Assembly (NCBI GenBank): GCA_002085265.1
Contig: NATI01000054.1
Location: 1-6,315, forward strand
Reading direction: 5' to 3'
Source: Candidatus Omnitrophica bacterium 4484_49
GTDB lineage: Bacteria > Omnitrophota > Gorgyraeia > Kaelpiales > Kaelpiaceae
Length of the DNA stretch: 6,315 nucleotides
The notes beneath the pieces are model-generated. The model ran no database searches. It was not told the origin of the DNA and saw nothing but the letters and a program-made list of their open reading frames with translations. Position 1 is the stretch's first letter, and each line of letters opens with the position of its first letter. The translations under genes and the position numbers were made by a program. Positions 1-6,315 of the stretch are shown piece by piece.

Positions 1-1497
1 GGTATCCATGGTATCCACTTCCCTGCGGGCAGATTCTCCACATTCAGGACATATAGTATCTACAAACTCCTTACAGCTATTCAAAGGGGATTCTCCCGTG
101 GGTTTAAACTCCACATTTTCTGGCAATAACACAGGAAGTTGGTCTTCAGGAACAGGAACAATTCCACATTTTGGACAATAAATTACCGGTATAGGTGCAC
201 CCCAGTAACGCTGTCTGGAAATCAACCAGTCCCGGAGTCTATATTGTACAATTCTTTTTCCAATATTATTCGCTTCCATATACTTCCCAATTTCCTCTTT
301 TGCTTCTTCAGAATTCAATCCGCTAAACTGTCCGGAATTTACCAGAATTCCCTCCCCTTCATAAGCCCCCTCCATACTGTCTTCCCGGAGAGAACCTTCG
401 GGATTTTGAATCACAACTTTTATCGGCAGATTATACTTCTTGGCAAATTCAAAATCTCTCTGGTCATGGGCAGGAACAGCCATTATAGCTCCACTACCGT
501 ACTCCATCAAAACATAATTAGATGTATAAATCGGTATTTTTTTACCAGTCATAGGATTTATAGCATACTTACCAATAAATACTCCCTCTTTTTCCAGTTC
601 TCCTAACTCTCGTTTCCTTCTTCCTATCTTACGCATTTTTTCTACAAAATTTATCAAATCCTGAGAAGCCTCTCCTCTATCTATTATTTCCTTAATATAG
701 GGATGTTCCGGAGCAAGGACTACATAAGTGGCACCAAAAATTGTATCCACTCTGGTAGTAAAACACTCAATTACTTTACCCTCACTATCCACGGGGAACT
801 TTATCTCCACTCCCTGAGACCTGCCTATCCAGTTTCTCTGCATAATTTTTACCTTTTCCGGCCAGTGTTCCAGAAGTTTTAAATCCTCAAGTAATCGTTC
901 AGCGTAAGCAGTGATTTTGAAAAACCACTGCTCCATCAATTTCTCCTCCACCTCTGTAGAGCATCTTTCGCATTTTCCATCTATGACCTGCTCATTGGCA
1001 AGGACCGTCTTGCAGGAGGGACAGAAATTAACTCCTGCCATTTTTTTATAAGCAAGGCCATGTTCGTAAAGTTTTAGAAATATCCACTGAGTCCATTTAT
1101 AATAATCAGGATTACAGGAAGCTATTTCTTTATCCCAATCGTATCCAATTCCCCAGGAATGAAGTTGGTGCTTGATTTTCTCTATATTTTTAAATGTCCA
1201 GACCTTGGGGTGGATTCCGTGCTTTATAGCCTGATTTTCGGCAGGAAGACCGAAAGCATCCCAACCCATAGGAGCCAGCACATTGTAACCCCGAAGTCTT
1301 TTATACCTGGCAACAGCATCTCCAATTATATAATTACGAGCATGTCCCACATGAAGTTCAGAAGAAGGGTAGGGGAACATAACCAGACAATAATATTTAG
1401 ACTTCGATTTATCCTCTACATCCACATAAAATAATCTTTTCTGCTCCCAGTATTTTTGCCATCGGGACTCAAATTCCTGTGGTCTATATTCTTCCAT
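1..1497 (-). CDS. leuS: Leucyl-tRNA synthetase, N-terminal 499 residues (3' end cut by window edge)
   Basis: Cytoplasmic class Ia synthetase that attaches leucine to tRNA-Leu using ATP. The frame is open from the ATG at 1497 to base 1. The HIGH-type ATP-binding motif is HVGH at residues 49-52, followed by ARNY. Two cysteine pairs, CPSC (159-162) and CERC (176-179), form a zinc knuckle. Another two, at C441/C444 and C483/C486, form a second one. The CP1 editing domain carries the threonine-rich TTRVDT (247-252, including T252) and MAVPAHD with D345; these positions coincide with the key E. coli editing residues, so editing of mischarged tRNA is probably intact. The visible part ends in the conserved VDTMDT. 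KMSKS, the anticodon-binding domain and roughly 300-360 residues expected for the family lie outside the window. The start directly follows the nfo stop and has a strong Shine-Dalgarno site. The type is bacterial, not archaeal. Confidence 0.97.
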   Translation of the reverse strand, partial: MEEYRPQEFESRWQKYWEQKRLFYVDVEDKSKSKYYCLVMFPYPSSELHVGHARNYIIGDAVARYKRLRGYNVLAPMGWDAFGLPAENQAIKHGIHPKVWTFKNIEKIKHQLHSWGIGYDWDKEIASCNPDYYKWTQWIFLKLYEHGLAYKKMAGVNFCPSCKTVLANEQVIDGKCERCSTEVEEKLMEQWFFKITAYAERLLEDLKLLEHWPEKVKIMQRNWIGRSQGVEIKFPVDSEGKVIECFTTRVDTIFGATYVVLAPEHPYIKEIIDRGEASQDLINFVEKMRKIGRRKRELGELEKEGVFIGKYAINPMTGKKIPIYTSNYVLMEYGSGAIMAVPAHDQRDFEFAKKYNLPIKVVIQNPEGSLREDSMEGAYEGEGILVNSGQFSGLNSEEAKEEIGKYMEANNIGKRIVQYRLRDWLISRQRYWGAPIPVIYCPKCGIVPVPEDQLPVLLPENVEFKPTGESPLNSCKEFVDTICPECGESARREVDTMDT

Positions 1498-2334
1498 CTA
1501 CACCTCCCTTCGACTTGCCAAATATTTTACCCTATTTATATTTGTGATGTCATCTTTTTCATTTCTCTTCGGGGTTTCCAGAATCAGGGGTATTTTTCTA
1601 ACTTCAGGATGAGATAGAAAATTTCTGAACCCCTGTTCTCCGATGTAACCCTCTCCTATGTGATCGTGTCTGTCTCTTCTGGCACCAAGTGGAAAACAGG
1701 AATCGTTGAGATGAATTAATCTCACTTTATCCTTACCGATATTTTCCTCTATTTTTCTGAAGATTTCATCAACGATGTTTCTCTTACCTATATCATAACC
1801 TGCTGAAAAGAGATGGGCGGTATCCAGACATACTCCAATTCCCCTTATCCGGTTTGCAATCCAGAATAAATCTTCTAACTCTGCTCCCAGTTTATTTCCC
1901 TCCCCGGCAGTATTCTCCAGAAGAATCTGGAGCCCAGATGTTAGGTGCGTTATCTTCTTTAAACCCTCACAGAGAAATCTCAACCCAGTTCGTTTATCAG
2001 GATGAGAACCAAAATGAATAATGTAATAATTCGCCCCTAATAAACAGGCGATCTTTAAATCCTCCTGGACCAATTTAATGGAATTGTCTCTTACGGACTT
2101 CGAATGTGAACAGATATTCACAACATATCCAGCATGAGCGACGAAAGGATAAATATCTCTATCTCTTATAAACCCTTTCAATACCTCAACCTCTTTAGGA
2201 TTGAATCTCCGACAATTATACCCCCGAGGGTTACGAAGAAAAATCTGAAATGTATTGATGCCAAATTTCTCTATCTCCTCTATAAGATGATTAATCCCCC
2301 TGGCAATGGAAAGATGGACGCCGAGACGAAGCAT
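1498..2334 (-). CDS. nfo: Endonuclease IV (AP endonuclease, deoxyribonuclease IV)
   Basis: Base-excision-repair enzyme that cleaves DNA 5' to abasic sites and trims blocked 3' ends, acting as a three-metal (zinc) TIM barrel. It has 278 residues, the normal length. All nine expected metal ligands can be placed: H67, H107, E140 (in LENTAGEG), D171 and H174 (in CLDTAHLFSAGYD), H208 (in HLNDS), D221 and H223 (in RDRHDHIGEG), and E253 (in LILETPK). The N-terminus LGVHLSIARG matches the family start. The ATG at 2334 is the first possible start, because TAA stops lie in frame at 2335-2337 and 2344-2346. It has no recognisable Shine-Dalgarno site, unlike its neighbours, so translation may depend on ribosomes finishing the upstream gene 9 nt away. 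Its stop abuts the leuS start with no gap. The protein appears intact and catalytically competent. Confidence 0.96.
   Translation of the reverse strand: MLRLGVHLSIARGINHLIEEIEKFGINTFQIFLRNPRGYNCRRFNPKEVEVLKGFIRDRDIYPFVAHAGYVVNICSHSKSVRDNSIKLVQEDLKIACLLGANYYIIHFGSHPDKRTGLRFLCEGLKKITHLTSGLQILLENTAGEGNKLGAELEDLFWIANRIRGIGVCLDTAHLFSAGYDIGKRNIVDEIFRKIEENIGKDKVRLIHLNDSCFPLGARRDRHDHIGEGYIGEQGFRNFLSHPEVRKIPLILETPKRNEKDDITNINRVKYLASRREV
1501..1508 (-). promoter_or_regulatory. Ribosome binding site of leuS
   Basis: On the minus strand this reads GGGAGGTG, with the GGAGG core 5 nt before the leuS ATG. It lies inside the last codons of nfo, whose TAG stop directly touches the ATG. The strong site confirms the leuS start and allows independent initiation despite the zero-gap junction. 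Confidence 0.8.
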
Positions 2335-2343
2335 TTATACGGC

Positions 2344-2988
2344 TTAAAAAATTTTAAAATCGGGAAGACGCAGTTTCTCCTTTATCCCGTATAATGTTTT
2401 ATTCACCGCTATTTGAGTGAAAAGAGGAATCAAAGTTTTTCTGAGGTCGGTGACATCTGTAAACTCCTTATCGAGATTGAGACGGATTCTCTTAGCCCGG
2501 GCAGGTTTCTGACTATAATCAACGTAAATTACTTCCCCAACTCTTATGTGCATCTTATCTATAGAAATTTGCCTTCTCCTCTTCTCCTTTTTAGACTCTG
2601 TCCCCGGTTTCTTTATTCTGGATATATTCACCATTCCATTCTCACCCTTTACGATGTAAATGGTGGCTATATCTACAAAAAGTTTGCTGAAATGAATTTT
2701 ATTTAACAGAAGCCTCTTGAGATTCAAATCAATAACCACAGAGTTAATCTCGGCAAGTTTCTCCTGCTTAAATCCTTGAGGATTGAGAACTACAATTCCA
2801 GCAAGTCTTATATATCCCTTCTGGAGTTCCGAATCCACCTTTGCTATCCTCACTTTCACATTACTATTTTTAGCAATAATGTAAGGAAGGGCGAATTTCA
2901 TAATCTGATCCTGAAGAAAATAAAAAATCACCCCCAGAATTATCACCACCAATATCAACTTCTTAAACAGCCATCTAAACAATCTCAT
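2344..2988 (-). CDS. Membrane-anchored AsmA-like protein, short form
   Basis: A 214-residue protein with one N-terminal membrane segment (about residues 9-26, LILVVIILGVIFYF core) after a basic start, so probably inner-membrane anchored with the rest in the periplasm. Residues about 42-125 look like the N-terminal repeat of the AsmA/DUF748 group: beta-rich text, an LNPQGF motif (68-73), then alternating hydrophobic strands and a VNISRI segment. A charged linker (133-139, KKEKRRR) leads to a second beta-rich part and an amphipathic C-terminal stretch (about 183-206). It is far shorter than AsmA, TamB or YhdP (about 600 to over 1,200 residues), but not obviously truncated, since both ends look natural. 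The start overlaps the exporter stop by 4 nt (ATGA), with GGGAGG 6 nt upstream. The AsmA relation is inferred from sequence character; the function is unknown, perhaps lipid or envelope related. Confidence 0.8.
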   Translation of the reverse strand: MRLFRWLFKKLILVVIILGVIFYFLQDQIMKFALPYIIAKNSNVKVRIAKVDSELQKGYIRLAGIVVLNPQGFKQEKLAEINSVVIDLNLKRLLLNKIHFSKLFVDIATIYIVKGENGMVNISRIKKPGTESKKEKRRRQISIDKMHIRVGEVIYVDYSQKPARAKRIRLNLDKEFTDVTDLRKTLIPLFTQIAVNKTLYGIKEKLRLPDFKIF

Positions 2989-4790
2989 AATTTACCTCCC
3001 ACATCTTGAAATTGATAACGGTAGTATTTACAGTATAAACCATTTCTGGCTAAAAGCTCCTCATGTTTACCCTCCTCCACGATTCTTCCATCATCCATCA
3101 CCACGATCCTATCTGCTCTACGGGCAGTGGACAATCGGTGGGCGATAAGGAATACCGTACGATTTTGGATCAACCTCTGAATCGCCTCCTGAACTTTAAG
3201 TTCGGAATCCGCATCTAACTGTGCTGTCGCCTCATCCAGGATAAGAATAGGAGGATTTTTTAAAACCGCCCTGGCTATCGCAATTCTCTGTTTTTCCCCT
3301 CCAGAAAGTTTCACTCCTCTTTCTCCTATTACAGTATCATATCCTTGAGGTAACCTTACGATAAACTCATGGGCATTTGCTATCTTTGCGGCCTGTTCCA
3401 CTTCCTGAGGAGATTTATCTTTCATCCCATAAGCGATATTATTGTAAACTGTATCATTAAAGAGAACGGGCTCTTGAGTTACAAGCCCCACATATCTTCT
3501 CAGAGAATCAATTCTAACATCTCTGAGATCAACCCCATCAATCAAAATCCGACCTTCTGTAGGGTCATAGAATCTCAACAACAGACTCAAAAGTGTGGTC
3601 TTCCCAGCACCACTTGGCCCTACAAGACATACAATCTCCCCCATATCTACTTTTAAATTTATCCCCTTCAACACAAAATCCTCTTCGTATTTAAACCACA
3701 CATTTTCAAACACTATATCCTTGCGGGGAAGAGGAAGGTCTATTGCGGATTCTGATTCCCTTACTGTAGGCTCTTTTTCAATTATCTCAAATACTCTCTC
3801 CACGGCTGCCATTGCTACCTGATTGAAGTTATACACCTTAATAAGTCTCTTAACGGGCTTCATCAGAGCCATAAGTGCTCCCAGGAAATAAACAAAAACC
3901 CCGAAAGACATCCTTCCCTGAATCACTTCTCTACCGCCGATAACCAGCACGGCTATTCCCCCTGCTCCTGCTATAAACTCTGTGGCTGGATTTAAAAACA
4001 GAGTCCTGCGCATTGATTTCAATATCAATTTATAAAAATCTCTATTAAGGGCTTTGAATCTTTTGACTTCCTCCTTCTCCATGGAGAATGCTTTGACTAT
4101 ATTCATGGAGACAAATGCCTCCTGCATTCTGGAATTGAGGTCCGCCATCTTGCCCTGAATCTGTCTGGAAATTTTCCGTAAACGTTTACCCAGTTTTAAT
4201 AACGGCCAGCTAATTCCGGGTAAAAATACCAGAACAAATAACGCCAGTTTAAAATTAATAAAAAGAACTATACCCAGATAGAGTAACAATTGAAAACTAT
4301 AATATACGGAATCAGCAATGCCCTCAGTAAAAGCATGTCTTATAACATAAATATCATAAGTCAACCGGGAAACGAGTTCTCCCACTCTGGTGTTGGAAAA
4401 GAAATCCAGGGACATATGCTGGATTTTCGTGAACAACTGATCCCGGAGGTCTCTTATCACTCTTTGTCCTATCACCTCCATTATTAATCGCTGGGTATAA
4501 AAAGTAAGCCCCTTTATTGCAATAAGCACCAGCACAATAACAGATATCCATATAAGTAAAGGCTGAGGGTTCATGGAATTGACCTTATTTATAAGCTGTG
4601 TCAGGAATCCCGGTAATTTGGTTCCAGGAAAGACAATGGGATGATTGTTGAGGACCTTATCTGAAATCGGCACCAGCATTCCTAATGACACCCCATCTGT
4701 AAGGGTAGAAAAGAACATGAAAAATATAGCCAGAATCAACAACCCTTTATAATTTCTGGCAACCTTGAGAACTTTTTTATACAGTTCCAT
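2985..4790 (-). CDS. MsbA-type ABC exporter (fused permease and ATPase half-transporter)
   Basis: Inner-membrane half-transporter of 601 residues, expected to work as a homodimer exporting a hydrophobic substrate; lipid A or another lipid is the likeliest by resemblance to MsbA, but peptides or drugs cannot be excluded. Six membrane segments lie at about residues 16-38, 78-98, 162-180, 182-200, 270-290 and 297-313. The nucleotide-binding domain follows: A-loop Y368, Walker A GPSGAGKTT (391-399, K397), Q-loop Q439, X-loop GERG, signature LSGGE (495-499), Walker B ILILDE (515-520, catalytic E520) and switch H551. The D-loop reads AQLD instead of the usual SALD. All catalytic residues are present. 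The ATG at 4790 is preceded by AGGGGA 10 nt upstream, and hflX ends 7 nt before. The stop overlaps the AsmA-like gene, suggesting coupled synthesis. Specific naming as msbA is not justified by sequence alone. Confidence 0.93.
   Translation of the reverse strand: MELYKKVLKVARNYKGLLILAIFFMFFSTLTDGVSLGMLVPISDKVLNNHPIVFPGTKLPGFLTQLINKVNSMNPQPLLIWISVIVLVLIAIKGLTFYTQRLIMEVIGQRVIRDLRDQLFTKIQHMSLDFFSNTRVGELVSRLTYDIYVIRHAFTEGIADSVYYSFQLLLYLGIVLFINFKLALFVLVFLPGISWPLLKLGKRLRKISRQIQGKMADLNSRMQEAFVSMNIVKAFSMEKEEVKRFKALNRDFYKLILKSMRRTLFLNPATEFIAGAGGIAVLVIGGREVIQGRMSFGVFVYFLGALMALMKPVKRLIKVYNFNQVAMAAVERVFEIIEKEPTVRESESAIDLPLPRKDIVFENVWFKYEEDFVLKGINLKVDMGEIVCLVGPSGAGKTTLLSLLLRFYDPTEGRILIDGVDLRDVRIDSLRRYVGLVTQEPVLFNDTVYNNIAYGMKDKSPQEVEQAAKIANAHEFIVRLPQGYDTVIGERGVKLSGGEKQRIAIARAVLKNPPILILDEATAQLDADSELKVQEAIQRLIQNRTVFLIAHRLSTARRADRIVVMDDGRIVEEGKHEELLARNGLYCKYYRYQFQDVGGKL
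2995..3000 (-). promoter_or_regulatory. Ribosome binding site of the AsmA-like gene
   Basis: Reads GGGAGG on the minus strand, 6 nt before the ATG at 2988, within the glycine codons near the exporter's C-terminus. With the ATGA overlap it is a standard arrangement for coupled translation and fixes the start. Confidence 0.8.
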
Positions 4791-4797
4791 AAAGTAA

Positions 4798-6042
4798 TTA
4801 TCCCCTGAGTTTCTGGTAGAATTTCTCTCTGGTTGCTAAGTTTACCCTTGCCCGCAAATAAAGTCCACCATTTTTTGAACACAATTCAATAATTTTATCC
4901 CGGGGTAAGAGTTTAACCAGATGGATTTTATCCCGGGGTAAGTAAAGTTGCAACCAGGATTCATAACTGGAAAGGAATTCTTTAATTCTATTCACCAGCT
5001 CTTCTATTCCATATCCCTTTATAGCAGAGAGAAAAACCCCTTGAGGATAACTGACCTTTAAAATATCTATCCTCTCTTTGGGTAACAAATCGATTTTATT
5101 CAGAACTGTAACAACAGGAATATCTTTGGCTCCAATTTCCTCCAGTACCTTATACACCGCGAATTCTCTCTTCTTATATACAGGATGACTTATATCCAGA
5201 ACATGAAGAATTAAATTAGCAGAACTTGCCTCCTCCAGAGTAGCCTTGAATGCCTCTATAAGATGATGAGGGAGTTCATTCAAAAAACCCACTGTATCCA
5301 GAAGCAGTATTTTCTGTCTCCCCGGAAGATAATAGATACGAGATACAGGGTCAAGAGTGGTGAACATGGAATCAGAAGAAAGCTGGTTGGATTTGGTTAA
5401 CCTGTTCAATAATGTAGTCTTACCAGCGTTGGTATAGCCCACAAGGGCAACAGCAGGAATCTCGTTACTCTGCCTTCTTTTCCGTAAAGCAAACCTTCTT
5501 CTCTTCACCTCTTTCAACTCTTCTAAAAGTTTCTCAATTCTCTTGCGGATTCTTCTTCTGTCTATCTCCAGCTTTTTCTCTCCAGGTCCTCTGGTACCTA
5601 TCCCACCTCCCAATCGGGAGAGCAGAATTCCTTTCCCTTTTAACCTCGGTAATAAATACCGGAGCTGAGCCAACTCAACCTGAAGTTTTCCCTCTGCTCC
5701 TCGAGCGTGATGAGCAAAGATATCAAGAATTAACTGAGTGCGGTCCAGTGTCTTTATACCAATTTCTTCCTCGATATTTAACTGCTGAGCAGGAGACAAA
5801 TCCTGAGAAAAAATGACCACCTGGGAATCCGTCTCCTGAACTTTCTCTTTTATCTCCTCCACCTTCCCCTTGCCCAGATAATATCGGGGGTTAACCTCCC
5901 TGAGTTTAACGATTGTTTCTCCCCCTATATCGCATCCAGTAGATGAAACCAACTCTCTCATCTCCTCAGCCCTATCCCGGGGAGTCCAGATGTCTCTCTT
6001 CCTCTCCTCAACAACCGTTACTATAAAAACACGCTCTCTCAT
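4798..6042 (-). CDS. hflX: HflX, ribosome-associated GTPase
   Basis: GTPase that binds the 50S subunit and, in E. coli and other bacteria, splits stalled or stress-inactivated 70S ribosomes. It has 414 residues, near family length. The N-terminal domain (about 1-105) and the helical linker follow family pattern, including LILDIFAHHARGAEGKLQVE (104-123) and GIGTRGPGE (147-155). The G domain has G1 GYTNAGKTT (202-210), G2 FTTLD (227-231), G3 DTVGF (249-253), G4 NKID (315-318) and G5 SAIKG (339-343). A C-terminal domain of about 55 residues ends the protein and contains a repeated LPRDKI. The ATG at 6042 is the only reasonable start, because TAA lies in frame two codons upstream. It overlaps the miaA stop by 4 nt, and the Shine-Dalgarno site AGGAGGT sits 12 nt away inside miaA, somewhat distant. 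All motifs needed for GTP hydrolysis are present. Confidence 0.97.
   Translation of the reverse strand: MRERVFIVTVVEERKRDIWTPRDRAEEMRELVSSTGCDIGGETIVKLREVNPRYYLGKGKVEEIKEKVQETDSQVVIFSQDLSPAQQLNIEEEIGIKTLDRTQLILDIFAHHARGAEGKLQVELAQLRYLLPRLKGKGILLSRLGGGIGTRGPGEKKLEIDRRRIRKRIEKLLEELKEVKRRRFALRKRRQSNEIPAVALVGYTNAGKTTLLNRLTKSNQLSSDSMFTTLDPVSRIYYLPGRQKILLLDTVGFLNELPHHLIEAFKATLEEASSANLILHVLDISHPVYKKREFAVYKVLEEIGAKDIPVVTVLNKIDLLPKERIDILKVSYPQGVFLSAIKGYGIEELVNRIKEFLSSYESWLQLYLPRDKIHLVKLLPRDKIIELCSKNGGLYLRARVNLATREKFYQKLRG
4801..4806 (-). promoter_or_regulatory. Ribosome binding site of the ABC exporter gene
   Basis: Reads AGGGGA on the minus strand, 10 nt before the ATG at 4790, and overlaps the last codon of hflX before its stop. 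It is a moderate match to the anti-Shine-Dalgarno sequence and supports the chosen start. Confidence 0.6.
4892..4942 (-). repeat. Two copies of an 18-bp direct repeat inside hflX
   Basis: The 18-mer at 4892-4909 is repeated without mismatch at 4925-4942. The copies start 33 bp apart, exactly 11 codons, so both encode LPRDKI in the same frame (residues 368-373 and 379-384 of HflX). By eye, the C-terminal domain aligns with other HflX proteins without an obvious insertion, so this may be local sequence conversion or chance and not a tandem expansion. Confidence 0.75.
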
Positions 6043-6315
6043 AACTTAATATCTACCTCCTGCAATATATAATTTACCACCTCATTATAATTTTTAAACT
6101 CGTCGAGATTTATCCATCTAACCCTGTTATCCTTTCTCAACCATGAAATCTGCCTCTTGGCATATCTTCTGGTATTACGCTTGGTTAATCTCACTGCCTC
6201 CTCCAGACTGTATTTATTTTCTAAATAACCTATTATCTCTTTATACCCATGCCCCTGATAAGCAGTCATGCTTATCCCTTCCCTCCAGAGTTTTCTTACT
6301 TCCTCTACCAGCCCC
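6039..6315 (-). CDS. miaA: tRNA dimethylallyltransferase, C-terminal 91 residues (5' end cut by window edge)
   Basis: MiaA transfers a dimethylallyl group to N6 of A37 in tRNAs that read codons starting with U. Only the C-terminal third is present. The frame continues through the right edge, so the ATG at 6269 is internal and not the start: residues GLVEEVRKLWREGIS precede it in frame and match the family. Visible hallmarks are GYKEIIGYL, the basic stretch KRNTRRYAKRQISWLRKD and a C-terminal WINLD segment. The P-loop and active site are off the window. Where many MiaA proteins have a hydrophobic residue just before GYKE, this one has histidine (QGHGYKE), a small oddity. The stop TGA overlaps the hflX start (ATGA). 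miaA-hflX adjacency is widespread in bacteria and supports both calls. Confidence 0.95.
   Translation of the reverse strand, partial: GLVEEVRKLWREGISMTAYQGHGYKEIIGYLENKYSLEEAVRLTKRNTRRYAKRQISWLRKDNRVRWINLDEFKNYNEVVNYILQEVDIKL
6055..6061 (-). promoter_or_regulatory. Ribosome binding site of hflX
   Basis: Reads AGGAGGT on the minus strand, a near-perfect Shine-Dalgarno sequence inside the end of miaA. The 12-nt gap to the ATG at 6042 is longer than usual, but an in-frame TAA between the two excludes any earlier start. Coupling to miaA termination through the ATGA overlap may compensate. Confidence 0.7.

Noticed and set aside
1..17. Short repeat ggtatcca at the left edge, possibly a site for a DNA-binding protein
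   Set aside because: It encodes the conserved VDTMDT motif of LeuRS, where two Asp-Thr pairs explain the repeat.
139..606. Plus-strand open frame of 155 codons, opposite leuS
   Set aside because: It lies antisense to conserved leuS coding sequence, has no ribosome binding site and gives a low-complexity product resembling no family. The other plus-strand frames (e.g. 1159-1434, 2413-2706, 3369-3656) fail for the same reasons.
2337..2363. AT-rich run between the AsmA-like gene and nfo as a possible terminator or promoter
   Set aside because: The short self-complementary AT stretch has no GC stem or T tract in the right place, and it mostly codes for the C-terminal residues FKIF.
4354..4551. 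Minus-strand 65-codon frame inside the ABC exporter gene
   Set aside because: It overlaps the conserved transmembrane domain in another frame and its sequence is an out-of-frame shadow.
6039..6269. Treating the miaA fragment as a 76-residue independent small gene starting at 6269
   Set aside because: The frame is open upstream to the window edge, and the added residues match the MiaA family, so the ATG is internal.

Overview
All six genes lie on the minus strand and read from right to left in one tightly packed run. In transcription order they are: the 3' part of miaA (tRNA dimethylallyltransferase), hflX (ribosome-associated GTPase), an MsbA-type ABC exporter, a short membrane-anchored AsmA-like protein, nfo (endonuclease IV), and the first 499 codons of leuS (leucyl-tRNA synthetase). 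Both end genes are cut by the window edges. The junctions are a 4-nt ATGA overlap, a 7-nt gap, another 4-nt ATGA overlap, a 9-nt gap and a 0-nt TAG/ATG junction. No promoter or terminator is visible between genes, so a single operon is the simplest reading. There is no gene-free stretch of even 20 bases.

The organism is a bacterium with moderately AT-rich DNA. It uses clear AGGAGGT-type Shine-Dalgarno sites and many AGA and ATA codons. An MsbA-like exporter coupled to an AsmA-like protein points to a diderm (outer-membrane) lineage. The gene mix would fit an uncultured diderm phylum such as Omnitrophota or a relative, but this is a guess from gene order and general protein character, not a phylogenetic result.

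Functionally, the cluster mixes translation genes (MiaA modifies A37 of tRNAs reading UNN codons; HflX splits or rescues ribosomes; LeuRS charges tRNA-Leu), an envelope pair (exporter plus AsmA-like protein) and one base-excision-repair nuclease. miaA-hflX is a known neighbourhood in many bacteria. The rest looks like housekeeping packing. I see no mobile element, CRISPR array, RNA gene, toxin-antitoxin pair or defence system, and no clear undescribed system. The point most worth following is the translationally coupled exporter/AsmA-like pair.
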